A DNA stretch of 64,000 nucleotides from Anaerohabitans sp964387285 (GCA_964387285.1 CAYLWO010000016.1:1-64000), one strand, 5' to 3'. Counted from the stretch's first letter, positions 14,975 to 24,749 are shown. Made by a program: numbers and translations. The notes: generated by a model from the sequence alone, not told the origin.

Positions 14975-17605
14975 ATGATGACTTCAAACCAAATACGACA
15001 ATCGTTTCTCGATTTTTTTGCTTCCAAACAGCATCACATCGTCAGCAGTGCGCCGGTCATACCGCAGGGAGACCCCACCTTGCTTTTCACCAACGCGGGC
15101 ATGAACCAATTCAAGGATATTTTTCTCGGCACGGCCAAGGCGATGCATAAACGCGTGGCGGATTCGCAAAAATGCATCCGCGTCTCCGGCAAACACAACG
15201 ACCTGGAAGAGGTGGGCCGCGACACCTATCACCACACTTTTTTTGAAATGCTCGGCAACTGGTCCTTTGGCGATTATTTTAAAGCGGAAGCCGTGCAATG
15301 GGCCTGGGAATTACTGACCGACGTCTGGGGTTTGCCCAAAGACAAACTTTACGCCACGGTCTTTGCCGGCGATCCTAAGGATAACGTCGCTGCCGATGAT
15401 GAAGCCGCCGCTATGTGGCAAACACACACGGACATCAATCATCACCATATCATGCGTTTCAGTAAAAAAGACAATTTCTGGGAAATGGGCGAAACCGGTC
15501 CCTGTGGCCCTTGCTCCGAAATTCATTTGGATCGCGGCCCGGCTTTTTGCGACAATCATGATCCGCAGCATACATGCGGCGTCAATGCAGGCTGTGCGCG
15601 GTACATCGAATTGTGGAACCTGGTATTTATTCAATACAATCGCGATGATCAGGGCCAACTGCACCTATTGCCCTCCAAGCATGTGGATACCGGCGCAGGA
15701 TTTGAGCGCATCTGTTCCGTGTTGCAGAAAAAAAGTTCCAACTATGACATCGATCTCTTTCAACCCATCATCAGTGAGATCAGTCGATTAACCGGCAAGC
15801 CCTATGCGGATGGCGAGGAGGGCGTTGCCTTCCGCGTGTTGTGCGATCATATTCGCAGCCTTACCTTTGCGATCACCGACGGCGCTCTTCCCGGCAATGA
15901 CGGCCGTGGCTATGTACTGCGTCGCATCCTTAGACGCGCGGCGCGTTTCGGCCGTGTGCTTGAAATGCAGCAACCGTTTATCTACAAATTGGTCGCGCCC
16001 CTGGCAAAGTCCATGGGAGATGCATATCCGGAAATCCGCCAGCGCCAGGATTATGTCAGTCGCGTCATACATGCCGAGGAAGAGGGTTTTGGCCGCACTC
16101 TGGATCGCGGCATTGAAATTTTTGAGGCCAAGGCGCAGGAGGCCTTGCAGCAAGGCAAGGTGTTCTCCGGCGTGGATGCTTTTGTTTTGCATGATACCTA
16201 TGGCTTTCCTTTGGATCTTACCCAATTGATGGCGCAGGAAAAAAATCTGACTGTCGACGTACTGACCTTTGAACGGGAAATGGAGCAACAGCGGGAGCGT
16301 TCCAGCAAGGCCCAGGAGAACAAGTATGCAACCATAGGCATCATGGCCGGTTCCGAATCCGGTTCGGTATTTATCGGTTATGAACAGGATGAGGTGGAAA
16401 CGAAAATTATCCACAGCGAGGAAGGCTGTCTGGTGCTCAAGCATACGCCCTTTTATGCCGAGTCCGGCGGCCAGGTGGGCGACAGCGGGGTAATTTCCGG
16501 TCAGGATTTCTCCTTTACTGTTAGCGATACCAAACGAGTCGGCGAGCATGTACTTCATCTGGGCAGCTTGACCATGGGCGTTTTACCGCAAGCGGGCGTC
16601 GTGGCGACCGCTGGTATCGACAAGGTCAAACGACGCGCTACCGAACGCAATCATACCGTTACGCATCTAACGCATAAAGCCTTGCGTACGGTTTTGGGTG
16701 AGCATGTGCACCAGTCAGGGTCATTTGTCGCGCCACAACAGATGAGATTTGATTTCTCTCATTTCGAAAAGGTCAGCGCAGTTGATTTACAAGCGATAGA
16801 GGATATTGTCAATGAACAGATTCAAAACAATCGTACGGTGTCCTGGCAGGAAATGAGTCTGGCTAAAGCCAAAGAGCTGGGCGCCATGGCGTTGTTCGGT
16901 GAGAAGTACGGCGATCATGTGCGCATGGTCGAGGTGGCAGGATTTTCACGCGAGTTGTGCGGCGGCACCCATGTGCGTGCAACTGGTGAAATCGGCGCGT
17001 TTGCCATTACGGCCGAAAGTGCGGTGGCTGCCGGCATGCGCCGCATCGAATGTGTGACGGCTGCGGGTTTTATCGATTTTTATCGCCGGCAGCAGGCGAT
17101 GCTGAACGACTCGGCGGCATTGTTGGCTTGTCGTCCCGATGAAATAAGCGATCGCATGAAAAAAACACTAGATGAACGCAAGTCGTTGGAGCAAGAGCTG
17201 CGCAAACTGCGACAACAATCGGCAGCCGGCGAGGTGGACGATCTGCTCAACAAGGTGCAAATGGTCAAAGGTGTTCAAGTGATCGCTGCTCAGGTGCAGA
17301 CGGCAACCGTAGAAGACTTGCGGCAGATGGGCGATCTGTTGCGGGAAAAAATGAAATCCGGTGTCGCGATATTGGCCATGATCTCGGCTGACAAAGCCAA
17401 TTTTCTGTGCACCGTGAGCAAGGACCTGATCGATGTTAAAAAACTGCGAGCCGGAGATATTGTCAAACAGGTGGCGGCACTGGCCGGCGGCAGCGGCGGC
17501 GGTCAGCCGCATATGGCGCTGGCCGGCGCCAAAGAAATTGCCAAGGTAAAACCGGCGTTGGCCGAGGCAGCGGCAATTCTGGCCAAAATGATCAAGAGCG
17601 AATAA
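14975..17605 (+). CDS. alaS: Alanyl-tRNA synthetase
   Basis: The 876-residue class II synthetase charges tRNA-Ala. The catalytic core opens with IRQSFLDFFASKQHHIV, and motif 2 is in HHTFFEMLGNWSFGDYF. The editing domain has the zinc set HTVTH and the CGGTH motif (ELCGGTHVRATGEIG). A DHHA1/C-Ala domain ends the protein with GGSGGGQPHMALAGA. Two adjacent ATG codons could be the start; AAAGGA lies 14 bases upstream, rather far. Length is standard for the family. Confidence 0.97.
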   Translation: MMTSNQIRQSFLDFFASKQHHIVSSAPVIPQGDPTLLFTNAGMNQFKDIFLGTAKAMHKRVADSQKCIRVSGKHNDLEEVGRDTYHHTFFEMLGNWSFGDYFKAEAVQWAWELLTDVWGLPKDKLYATVFAGDPKDNVAADDEAAAMWQTHTDINHHHIMRFSKKDNFWEMGETGPCGPCSEIHLDRGPAFCDNHDPQHTCGVNAGCARYIELWNLVFIQYNRDDQGQLHLLPSKHVDTGAGFERICSVLQKKSSNYDIDLFQPIISEISRLTGKPYADGEEGVAFRVLCDHIRSLTFAITDGALPGNDGRGYVLRRILRRAARFGRVLEMQQPFIYKLVAPLAKSMGDAYPEIRQRQDYVSRVIHAEEEGFGRTLDRGIEIFEAKAQEALQQGKVFSGVDAFVLHDTYGFPLDLTQLMAQEKNLTVDVLTFEREMEQQRERSSKAQENKYATIGIMAGSESGSVFIGYEQDEVETKIIHSEEGCLVLKHTPFYAESGGQVGDSGVISGQDFSFTVSDTKRVGEHVLHLGSLTMGVLPQAGVVATAGIDKVKRRATERNHTVTHLTHKALRTVLGEHVHQSGSFVAPQQMRFDFSHFEKVSAVDLQAIEDIVNEQIQNNRTVSWQEMSLAKAKELGAMALFGEKYGDHVRMVEVAGFSRELCGGTHVRATGEIGAFAITAESAVAAGMRRIECVTAAGFIDFYRRQQAMLNDSAALLACRPDEISDRMKKTLDERKSLEQELRKLRQQSAAGEVDDLLNKVQMVKGVQVIAAQVQTATVEDLRQMGDLLREKMKSGVAILAMISADKANFLCTVSKDLIDVKKLRAGDIVKQVAALAGGSGGGQPHMALAGAKEIAKVKPALAEAAAILAKMIKSE

Positions 17606-17664
17606 ATGCAAAGTGAAATCCAGCAAACCATGACCATCACCATCCAAGCGACCGAGGTAACGAG

Positions 17665-18408
17665 GTGAACGTTCGAAAAAAATTATTCGAAGTCAAAGAA
17701 AAACGCGGCGCCGGTTATTTGGTGCTGATCGATCCCGATAAACAGGAGATCAGCGACGCCGTTCATCTGGCAAAACTGGCGGATCAAGCGGACGTTGACG
17801 CTCTGCTGATCGGCGGGAGTCTGCTCTTTACCCATCTCTTTGACGAACTCATTAAAGCGATCAAGGCAGAGTGCTCCTTGCCGGTCATTATTTTCCCCGG
17901 CAGCACGCGTCAGCTTTCCCCGTTTGCCGACGCCATTCTTTTTTTATCGTTGGTGAGTGGACGTAATCCGAATTATTTGATCAGCGATCATGTTTTCTCT
18001 GCGCCCATCATCAAATCCATGAACCTGGAAACTTTATCCACCGCTTATATGTTTGTAGAAGCCGGCAATGTAACCTCGGCGCAATTTTTAAGCGACACCA
18101 AACCGCTGCCGCGGGAAAAGCCTGAAATTGCCATGGCCCATGCGCTGGCAGCCGAATATCTGGGCATGCAGCTCATCTATCTGGAAGCCGGCAGCGGCGC
18201 CAAGTACTCGGTGCCGGAAAATATGATCGCTGCCATTAAAAGCTATTGTTCCCTGCCCATGATTGTCGGCGGCGGCATTCGCACGCCGGAAGACGCAGCC
18301 GCCAAAATCAAGGCCGGCGCCTCTTTCATCGTTACCGGCAATGTTTTAGAACAGAAAAAGGATCTGGGACTGATAAAAGCATTCAGTCAGGCGATCCATT
18401 GTCGCTGA
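17665..18408 (+). CDS. Geranylgeranylglyceryl-phosphate synthase family protein
   Basis: The 247-residue TIM barrel belongs to the PcrB/GGGPS family. It shows LIDPDK at the N-terminus, the IGGS phosphate loop, FPGSTRQLS, the YLEAGSGA segment of the prenyl-phosphate site, and the IVGGGIRTPEDA phosphate-binding motif. Bacterial members in Bacteroidota join glycerol-1-phosphate to a polyprenyl diphosphate; the biological product is not settled. The start is GTG. A hairpin with T6 follows the stop codon. No G1P dehydrogenase gene is in the window. Confidence 0.9.
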   Translation: MNVRKKLFEVKEKRGAGYLVLIDPDKQEISDAVHLAKLADQADVDALLIGGSLLFTHLFDELIKAIKAECSLPVIIFPGSTRQLSPFADAILFLSLVSGRNPNYLISDHVFSAPIIKSMNLETLSTAYMFVEAGNVTSAQFLSDTKPLPREKPEIAMAHALAAEYLGMQLIYLEAGSGAKYSVPENMIAAIKSYCSLPMIVGGGIRTPEDAAAKIKAGASFIVTGNVLEQKKDLGLIKAFSQAIHCR

Positions 18409-18433
18409 CCGTATCGGTTACGCGGAAATGAAA

Positions 18434-18468
18434 TGTCGAACACCGGCTAAAGGTGTCCGACATTTTTT
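18434..18468 (+). terminator. Terminator hairpin after GGGPS, sharing the MITE end sequence
   Basis: The stem TGTCG.ACACC pairs with GGTGT.CGACA around the loop GGCTAAA and is followed by T6. The right half, GGTGTCCGACATTTTTTG, matches 17 of 18 bases at the right end of the element at 27151-27335. It could be a remnant of that element used as a terminator, or chance convergence on a short palindrome. Confidence 0.7.
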
Positions 18469-18497
18469 GCCTAATCATTAACAAAGAAAAAATCTCT

Positions 18498-19304
18498 ATG
18501 TTTTTTACGGATTTGCACACTCATTTGCTGCCGGAAGTGGATGATGGTTCCGATTCCTGGGAAACCACAATGGAAATGCTGCGTCAGGGTTATGCCGACG
18601 GCATCCGTCAGGTCGTTTGTACGCCGCATATGATGTCGCGTAAAGATTTCGATCAGGAAGAATTTATCATTGCCAGGTATGAGGAGCTGTTGCAGCAGGC
18701 GCGCGCGGCAAAAATCGATATCACCATTCATCTGGGCTCGGAATTGTACATTCAGCCGGATATCGATTTCAGCCGGCGTATCGCCACCTATGCCGACAAT
18801 CGCCGTTATTTTCTGGTCGAATTTCCCATGAATCTGATTCCGGATTTTGTTGCCAAGACTTTTTTTGATTGTGTGTTGCACGATCAGGTTCCGTTGGTCG
18901 CTCATCCGGAAAGATACAGCCGCATCATCACCGAGCCTGCCAAAGCTTTTGAGTTTGTCGAACGCGGCGCTGTGCTGCAGATCAATGCCGGCAGTTTGTT
19001 GGGTATTTTCGGTCTTACCGTCAAGAATACGGCCTTTCAGTTGATGGATCATGATTTGGTCGGATTGGTGGCCTCGGATGCTCATGATTTGCAGGCACGG
19101 CCCCTTAAGCTGAAAGCTGCGCATGATCTGGTTGTGGAACGATGGGGGGTAGAGCGGGCCAAGCGGCTTTTTTATGAGAATCCGCAACGGATTTTGAAAG
19201 GACAGGATCTGGCCGTTTCGGAGCCCTCGCAGCCCGGCAAACGCCAGGATGAGAAAAATGGATTGATGGGTTCATTATTGAAAAGGGCTGGAATAATAAA
19301 ATGA
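18498..19304 (+). CDS. PHP-domain tyrosine-protein phosphatase, CpsB/YwqE type
   Basis: The 268-residue PHP metallophosphatase has the metal-binding set FTDLHTHLLPEVDDGS at the N-terminus, VCTPHMM, GSELYI, LVAHPERY and ASDAHD near the C-terminus. CpsB-type enzymes dephosphorylate the tyrosine kinase that controls exopolysaccharide export. I start at ATG 18498, right before the PHP motif; an in-frame GTG at 18453 lies inside the preceding terminator and is unlikely. The stop overlaps the gmhA start in ATGA. No BY-kinase or capsule genes are in the window, so the partner is unknown. Confidence 0.88.
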   Translation: MFFTDLHTHLLPEVDDGSDSWETTMEMLRQGYADGIRQVVCTPHMMSRKDFDQEEFIIARYEELLQQARAAKIDITIHLGSELYIQPDIDFSRRIATYADNRRYFLVEFPMNLIPDFVAKTFFDCVLHDQVPLVAHPERYSRIITEPAKAFEFVERGAVLQINAGSLLGIFGLTVKNTAFQLMDHDLVGLVASDAHDLQARPLKLKAAHDLVVERWGVERAKRLFYENPQRILKGQDLAVSEPSQPGKRQDEKNGLMGSLLKRAGIIK

Positions 19305-19876
19305 AACACAAGATTTGTTTGCATTTGGAAAACAGCGCCCGCATTCTACAAGGCCTGATCGCAGAACAGGAAAAAATCGCTAAACTGGCGGAAGAGATGA
19401 TCGCTTGTTTGCGGCGCGGCAATAAATTGCTCATCTGCGGCAACGGCGGCAGTGCATCGGACAGCCAACATTTTGCCGCCGAGCTGGTCGGCCGCCTGCA
19501 GCGGGATCGCTTCCCTTTGCCGGCCATTGCCCTGACCTCGGATATTGCCATTCTCACCGCTGTGGGCAACGATTACGGTTTTGAGCAAATTTTTCTGCGT
19601 CAGGTGCAAGCGCTTGGCCGTCCGGGCGATATCCTGGTCGGTCTCAGCACCAGCGGCAATTCACCGAATGTGCTGCAAGCCATGCAGGCAGCGGCCGAAC
19701 AACAGATCAGGACCTTGATGTTATCCGGCAAGGGCGGCGGAGAAATGGCGCGCCGGGCGGATGAGGCTATCGTGATCAAATCCGACATATCGCAATATAT
19801 TCAGGAGGGTCAGTTAGCCATTATTCATATCTGGTGCGAGCTCATTGAAGACGCTATTTTCCCAAAGGAAGGATAG
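19301..19876 (+). CDS. gmhA: Phosphoheptose isomerase (sedoheptulose 7-phosphate isomerase)
   Basis: GmhA makes D-glycero-D-manno-heptose 7-phosphate, the first step to the heptose of LPS core. The 191-residue SIS-domain protein has ICGNGGSASDSQHFAAELVG, the GLSTSGNSPNV loop and the catalytic-site segment EGQLAIIHIWCELIE. Length is exactly that of GmhA. Translation is coupled to the PHP phosphatase gene by a 4-base overlap. It supports a diderm cell with a heptose-containing surface glycan. Confidence 0.92.
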   Translation: MKHKICLHLENSARILQGLIAEQEKIAKLAEEMIACLRRGNKLLICGNGGSASDSQHFAAELVGRLQRDRFPLPAIALTSDIAILTAVGNDYGFEQIFLRQVQALGRPGDILVGLSTSGNSPNVLQAMQAAAEQQIRTLMLSGKGGGEMARRADEAIVIKSDISQYIQEGQLAIIHIWCELIEDAIFPKEG

Positions 19877-19884
19877 TTTTTACA

Positions 19885-21966
19885 GTGAATTTTTTGCATC
19901 CTGCCATCCTCTATGCACTCGCAGCCGCATTGCTCCCACTGCTGATTCATTTGTTGACGCGTTCGCGTTCACGCACCATTCCGTTCAGTACGCTGCGTTT
20001 TTTATTGGAATTGCAGCAGCAGAAAATTCGCAAACTGAAATTACGGCAACTCTTGCTGTTGCTGGTGCGCACTTTGATCGTGCTTGCCTTGGTGTTGGGA
20101 TTTGCCCGGCCAACCTGTTCCTCTTTTTCTTCAGCAAAAGCCAGAGCCGGCGTCACCGCGGTTATCATATTGGATAATTCTTTCAGCATGGGCTGCCAGA
20201 ATTCCGGATATGCCTTGTTTGAGCGGGCGCGTAAAACGGCCGGAATGCTGGTGCAGTCGTTTCAACCTGGTGATGAAGCGTATCTGGTCACAACGACGGA
20301 TACCACGCGTGAATTATCGCGCACCAGTTTTCGCGATTTCAGCCTGCTGCAAAAACAGATCGACCAACTCTCTCTGGATAGTCGTCCGACCCGGTTTGAC
20401 GCAGCTCTGCGTTTCAGTGATCGTCTTTTGGCCGCTTCGCACAACCTCAATAAAGAACTGTATCTGCTGGGCGATTTGCAACAATCCGGCTTCGGCGCCG
20501 ATAGTTTGCGTTGGCAGACTTCCGGCGTTCGTCGATTTGCGATTCCGCTTGTGGCTTCGGGTTTTAACAATCTGTCCCTTTCGCAAGTGCGTTTACTCTC
20601 CACCATTCTGCAAAAAGACAAAGTCATTGAGGGTCGTGTAGAGGTGCGCAACAACGGCGCCTCCAGCCAACGCAATCGCTTGCTGCAAATATATATCAAC
20701 AACAAACAGGTTGCCCAATGTGTGGTGGATCTTGAAGCCGGCGCTGCCACGGAAGTGTCCTGGAAATGCGTGTTGGAGCAGAGCGGTTTTCTTGCCGGTT
20801 CTGCCATTTTGGAAGATGATGATTGGTTGGACGATAATCGCAGTTATTTTTGTTTTTACGTCCCGGATAACATCCATGTCGGCCTGGTTGGCGCTGAAAC
20901 GACAGACGGATATTTCTTTCAATTGGGGCTTTTACCAGACCGGAATCGACCCTCGGCTTTTGTAATAAAACCTGTTCAACCCGAGCAATTAGCGTTCCAG
21001 CAACCGGCTGAATTTGATGTGATGGCGATTTGTGACGTGCCTGCCCTGTCGGCAGAATCCGTCGAATGGCTGTTGCGTTTTGTCGATGCCGGCAAAGGTT
21101 TGTTGCTGATTCCCGGGTCGCACACGGATATTCGTGCATACAATCAGGGAATCGCAGCCCGACTCGATATCCCGATCTTGCTGGATGAGATCGGTTCCTG
21201 GAAAAACAAAGAGTCTGCGTTCTCCCTGGGCAAAACGGATATGTTGCATCCGATGTTTTCCGGATTGTTTGAAATGGAACAGAGTTCTTTAGGTGATGCG
21301 GTTTTTTATCACGCTTTTCGTTCCCGGCCCGGATCAAATGTAAACAAAATCATAAATTTCAGTTCCGGCGATCCCTACCTGTATGAAGCGCGCAAGCCGT
21401 CGGGCGTGGTCATGGCCTTTACCTGCGGTTTTGCCGAGAACGCGACGGATTTGCCCTATCGCGCCATTTTTGCCCCGCTCTTGCATCGCTGCGTGTCCTA
21501 TGTGAATGCCGCCGGACGTCAAATCTCGCCGCCGGTCGCCAGTGGGGAACTGTTGCGTTTTCGGCTGCCGGTAGAGATGCTCGGACAATCCTTAACCATC
21601 CTGCGGCCTGATCAAAAACAGGATCGCCCTATTGTTCAAAAACGGCCGGATGCCGGTCAATGGGCTGAATACTCCGGTACGGATCGCATCGGCATTTATC
21701 GGCTGGTCGCCGGTGAAACGATTCTGCAGCAATGGGCGGTGAACCTGTCGAAAGGCGAAACCGATCTTTCGCCGGTGGATTTTTCTTTATTAGAAAAGAA
21801 ATATAATTTTTCTTTTTTACAAGATAGTGCCGGCCTCATGGAAGAAATCCGACAACTGCGCATCGGCAAGGAATGGTGGCGCTATTTTCTGATTGCCGCT
21901 TTGTTGCTGATGGTTGTGGAAATGGCCTTGTATTATGAAAGAAAGCAAACAGAAAAGGCGATCTGA
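19885..21966 (+). CDS. BatA/VWA-domain membrane protein
   Basis: The 693-residue protein starts with the BatA aerotolerance-type membrane hairpin (FLHPAILYALAAALLPLLIHLL, then a second helix at about 52-68). A von Willebrand A domain follows with an intact MIDAS start DNSFSMG near residue 98. The middle is unrecognised beta-rich sequence. A single transmembrane helix lies near the C-terminus (YFLIAALLLMVVEMALYY) with a short KRK-type tail. The start is GTG, GGAAGGA about 11 bases upstream. Homologues are common in FCB genomes, often near MoxR ATPases, but none is here. Function unknown; probably envelope-associated. Confidence 0.82.
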   Translation: MNFLHPAILYALAAALLPLLIHLLTRSRSRTIPFSTLRFLLELQQQKIRKLKLRQLLLLLVRTLIVLALVLGFARPTCSSFSSAKARAGVTAVIILDNSFSMGCQNSGYALFERARKTAGMLVQSFQPGDEAYLVTTTDTTRELSRTSFRDFSLLQKQIDQLSLDSRPTRFDAALRFSDRLLAASHNLNKELYLLGDLQQSGFGADSLRWQTSGVRRFAIPLVASGFNNLSLSQVRLLSTILQKDKVIEGRVEVRNNGASSQRNRLLQIYINNKQVAQCVVDLEAGAATEVSWKCVLEQSGFLAGSAILEDDDWLDDNRSYFCFYVPDNIHVGLVGAETTDGYFFQLGLLPDRNRPSAFVIKPVQPEQLAFQQPAEFDVMAICDVPALSAESVEWLLRFVDAGKGLLLIPGSHTDIRAYNQGIAARLDIPILLDEIGSWKNKESAFSLGKTDMLHPMFSGLFEMEQSSLGDAVFYHAFRSRPGSNVNKIINFSSGDPYLYEARKPSGVVMAFTCGFAENATDLPYRAIFAPLLHRCVSYVNAAGRQISPPVASGELLRFRLPVEMLGQSLTILRPDQKQDRPIVQKRPDAGQWAEYSGTDRIGIYRLVAGETILQQWAVNLSKGETDLSPVDFSLLEKKYNFSFLQDSAGLMEEIRQLRIGKEWWRYFLIAALLLMVVEMALYYERKQTEKAI

Positions 21967-21986
21967 TTTTTTTGATCGAATAAAAC

Positions 21987-23303
21987 GTGCATAATCTGCA
22001 AACCGATGATCGTGAGCGCGCCATCCTGGTGGGCGTGGTTACCTATCGCACGCCGCGTCGTCTCGTTGACGAATATCTGGATGAATTGGAACTGTTGGCC
22101 GATACGGCCGGCGCCGATATCCTGGAACGGGTTGTACAGGAACGCGACCGCATGGATCCGGCGTTTCTACTAGGCCGCGGCAAGATCCAGGAATTGGCGC
22201 AAATGGCCCGCTATCTGGATGCCGACCTGTTGATTTTTGACGATGACCTGACGCCGGCACAGGTGAAAAACATTGAACAGGCCTGCGGCGTAAAAATTCT
22301 CGATCGCAGCGGTTTGATTCTGGATATCTTTGCCGGGCACGCACGTACGCGCGAAGCCAGAACCCAGGTGGAGTTGGCGCAATTGCGTTATCAATTGCCC
22401 CGTTTGACCCGGCAGTGGAAACATCTTTCGCGACAGGTCGGCGGCATCGGCGTGCGCGGTCCGGGCGAAACCCAGCTGGAAACCGACCGGCGTTTAATCT
22501 ATAAACGTATTGCGGTGTTGGAGGAAGAACTCGAAAAGATTTCCCGACAGCGCTCCATTCGTCGTAAAAATCGCCAGGAAACGTTCAAAGCCGCGCTGGT
22601 AGGCTATACCAATGTCGGCAAATCCACCTTGCTCAACGCCCTGACCGATGCCGGCGTGCTGGTGCAAGATCGCCTGTTCGCCACTTTGGACGCCACGGTG
22701 CGTACATTGGCTCTGTCGGAACATGCGCAAATGTTGCTGATCGACACCGTTGGTTTTATCCGTAAATTGCCGCATCATCTGGTCGCTTCTTTCAAGAGCA
22801 CACTGGAAGAAGCTGCCTTCGCAGACCTGTTGTTGCATGTCATTGACCTGTCGCATCCGGCTTGTGAGGATCAGATGAAGACCGTGGATGAGGTGCTGGC
22901 AGAGTTAAAGTTGAACGATCGCCCCATCATTCGCGTTTTTAACAAAATCGATCGCATCGCCGATGCGGAGATATTGCATTTTCACTATAATCGATCGCAA
23001 CCATGCGTTTTCATTTCCGCTGAGCGCGGCATCAATCTTTCGCAACTCACCGCCCTGTTGCAGGAACAGTTGGAAAAATCCTTCACCGATATGGAAATCG
23101 CTTTGCCTATTGATCAGGCCGGCATGGTCGCCAAGCTCTATGAACTGGTTCGCGTTGAACAGGTTCAGTATGAGCCAGACCGCATCCTTGTGCAATGTAA
23201 AACACCTCACGCTGCCCGGTACAAGGTGGAACAACTCGTTCGCGAAGCGTTTCAGTTGACAAAAGCAGAATTTATGCGAAACACGGCGGAGACGGCGTCA
23301 TGA
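21987..23303 (+). CDS. hflX: Ribosome-associated GTPase HflX
   Basis: The 438-residue GTPase splits or rescues stalled ribosomes. The N-terminal glycine-rich domain contains DPAFLLGRGKIQEL and GVRGPGETQLETDRR. The G domain has G1 GYTNVGKST, G2 TLDATVR, G3 DTVGF and G4 FNKIDR. A coiled segment (KRIAVLEEELEKISRQR) joins them, as usual. The start is GTG. The last codons overlap the start of the following response-regulator gene in ATGA, so the two are translated together. Confidence 0.94.
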   Translation: MHNLQTDDRERAILVGVVTYRTPRRLVDEYLDELELLADTAGADILERVVQERDRMDPAFLLGRGKIQELAQMARYLDADLLIFDDDLTPAQVKNIEQACGVKILDRSGLILDIFAGHARTREARTQVELAQLRYQLPRLTRQWKHLSRQVGGIGVRGPGETQLETDRRLIYKRIAVLEEELEKISRQRSIRRKNRQETFKAALVGYTNVGKSTLLNALTDAGVLVQDRLFATLDATVRTLALSEHAQMLLIDTVGFIRKLPHHLVASFKSTLEEAAFADLLLHVIDLSHPACEDQMKTVDEVLAELKLNDRPIIRVFNKIDRIADAEILHFHYNRSQPCVFISAERGINLSQLTALLQEQLEKSFTDMEIALPIDQAGMVAKLYELVRVEQVQYEPDRILVQCKTPHAARYKVEQLVREAFQLTKAEFMRNTAETAS

Positions 23304-24652
23304 ACATATTAATCGTCGACGATGAAAAAAACATCCGCGACGCCCTGGCCTGGGTGTTGCGCAACAATGGTCATTGCGTGTTCATTGCCGGCAGCGGGGA
23401 AGAAGGCCTGACGATTCTGGCCGAAGAGTCCTGTGATGTCATTTTTCTTGACGTGGTCATGCCGGGCATGGGTGGACTGGCCTTTTTGGAAAAAGTAAAG
23501 TCAGCGGCAAATCAGGCTACGGTAATTATGATTTCCGGCCAGGCCGATTTGAGCCTTGCAGTGCAAGCGACCAAGCTGGGGGCTTTTGATTTTTTAGAAA
23601 AACCGCTGAATGCGGAAAAAATTCTACTCACGGTAAAAAATCTTGCGGATCAGTTGCAGGCTCGGTCCGAATTAACGCGTCTCAAGGAATGGGCGGACGA
23701 TGACCGAACTATGATCGGTCATTCTGACGTGATGCAAGAGCTGAACCGCCTGATCGACCGCATTGCACCGACCGATGGCCGGGTGCTGATTTACGGTGAG
23801 AACGGTTCCGGTAAGGAACTGGCAGCTCATTTAATTCATCAAAAGAGCACGCGCAGTCACAAGCCTTTTATGCAATTGAATTGCGCCGCATTGCCCCGGG
23901 ATTTGATTGAAAGCGAACTGTTCGGGTATGAAAAGGGTGCTTTTACCGGCGCTTTCCAGCGCAAAATCGGTTTGATTGAACAAGCCCAGGGCGGAACTTT
24001 ATTGTTAGATGAAATTGCGGATATGGCCCTGGAGACGCAGGCCAAATTGTTGCGCGTTCTGCAGGAAAACACTTTTACCCGAGTGGGCGGCGGCGCAGCC
24101 ATCAAGTTTGACGTGCGCTTTTTATCCGCCACCAATAAAGACCTGGAAATAGAGATTGAGCAAGGCCGGTTTCGTCGCGATCTGTTTTATCGTTTAAATG
24201 TTTTGCCTCTTCGCATACCCTCTTTGCGGGAACGTGCTGGCGACATCACTGATCTCGCTCACTATTTTTTACAGCGGTATTGTCGCCGCAACGGTAAAAA
24301 ATTGAAACGGTTGCTTGCGGATGCGGAAAAAACGCTGCAGTTGTACGCCTGGCCGGGAAATGTCCGGGAACTCGGCAACCTCATGGAACGTATTGCTATT
24401 ATGACGGATGCGGCAGAGATTGATGCGGCCATGATCAATCGAATTTTGCCGCAAGCAGTGGCCACGCCTCTGCAAGACGCGCCGCCTGATCAGTCCGCCG
24501 GCTTGAAAGAGCAAATGAACCGGTTTGAAAAAGCGATTCTGGCCCAGGGAATGATAGAGTGCGGCGGCAACATCAGCCGGTTGGCGGAAAAGCTGCAGAC
24601 CGATCGCGCCAATCTGTATAAAAAGTTACGGCAGTATGGATTAAAAGAATAG
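23300..24652 (+). CDS. Sigma-54-dependent response regulator, NtrC family
   Basis: The 450-residue activator has a receiver domain (IVDDEKNIRD; phospho-acceptor Asp51 in FLDVVMPG; Lys in EKPLN), an AAA+ domain with Walker A GENGSGKE, ESELFGYEKGAFTGAF carrying the sigma-54-contacting GAFTGA loop, and Walker B LLLDEIADM, then a Fis-type HTH (ISRLAEKLQTDRANLYKKLRQYG). It is complete. It overlaps hflX by 4 bases. No histidine kinase is adjacent, so its input is unknown. Confidence 0.94.
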   Translation: MNILIVDDEKNIRDALAWVLRNNGHCVFIAGSGEEGLTILAEESCDVIFLDVVMPGMGGLAFLEKVKSAANQATVIMISGQADLSLAVQATKLGAFDFLEKPLNAEKILLTVKNLADQLQARSELTRLKEWADDDRTMIGHSDVMQELNRLIDRIAPTDGRVLIYGENGSGKELAAHLIHQKSTRSHKPFMQLNCAALPRDLIESELFGYEKGAFTGAFQRKIGLIEQAQGGTLLLDEIADMALETQAKLLRVLQENTFTRVGGGAAIKFDVRFLSATNKDLEIEIEQGRFRRDLFYRLNVLPLRIPSLRERAGDITDLAHYFLQRYCRRNGKKLKRLLADAEKTLQLYAWPGNVRELGNLMERIAIMTDAAEIDAAMINRILPQAVATPLQDAPPDQSAGLKEQMNRFEKAILAQGMIECGGNISRLAEKLQTDRANLYKKLRQYGLKE

Positions 24653-24679
24653 ACGGGTCGGTCATTTGTTTTACCGGTA

Positions 24680-24703
24680 GCCGCTTCCTAGCGGCGGCCT
24701 TTA
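24680..24703 (+). terminator. Weak terminator-like hairpin after the response regulator
   Basis: GCCGC, loop TTCCTA, GCGGC, followed by GGCCTTTATT. The stem is short and the T-tract poor, so this may be a weak or non-functional terminator. Confidence 0.35.
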
Positions 24704-24749
24704 TTGGGTTGCAATACCTTATGATCACAATCATATAAAGAGATCAGAT

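Noticed and set aside
15788..16558. 256-codon minus-strand ORF
   Set aside because: It is antisense to alaS, whose motifs are unmistakable.
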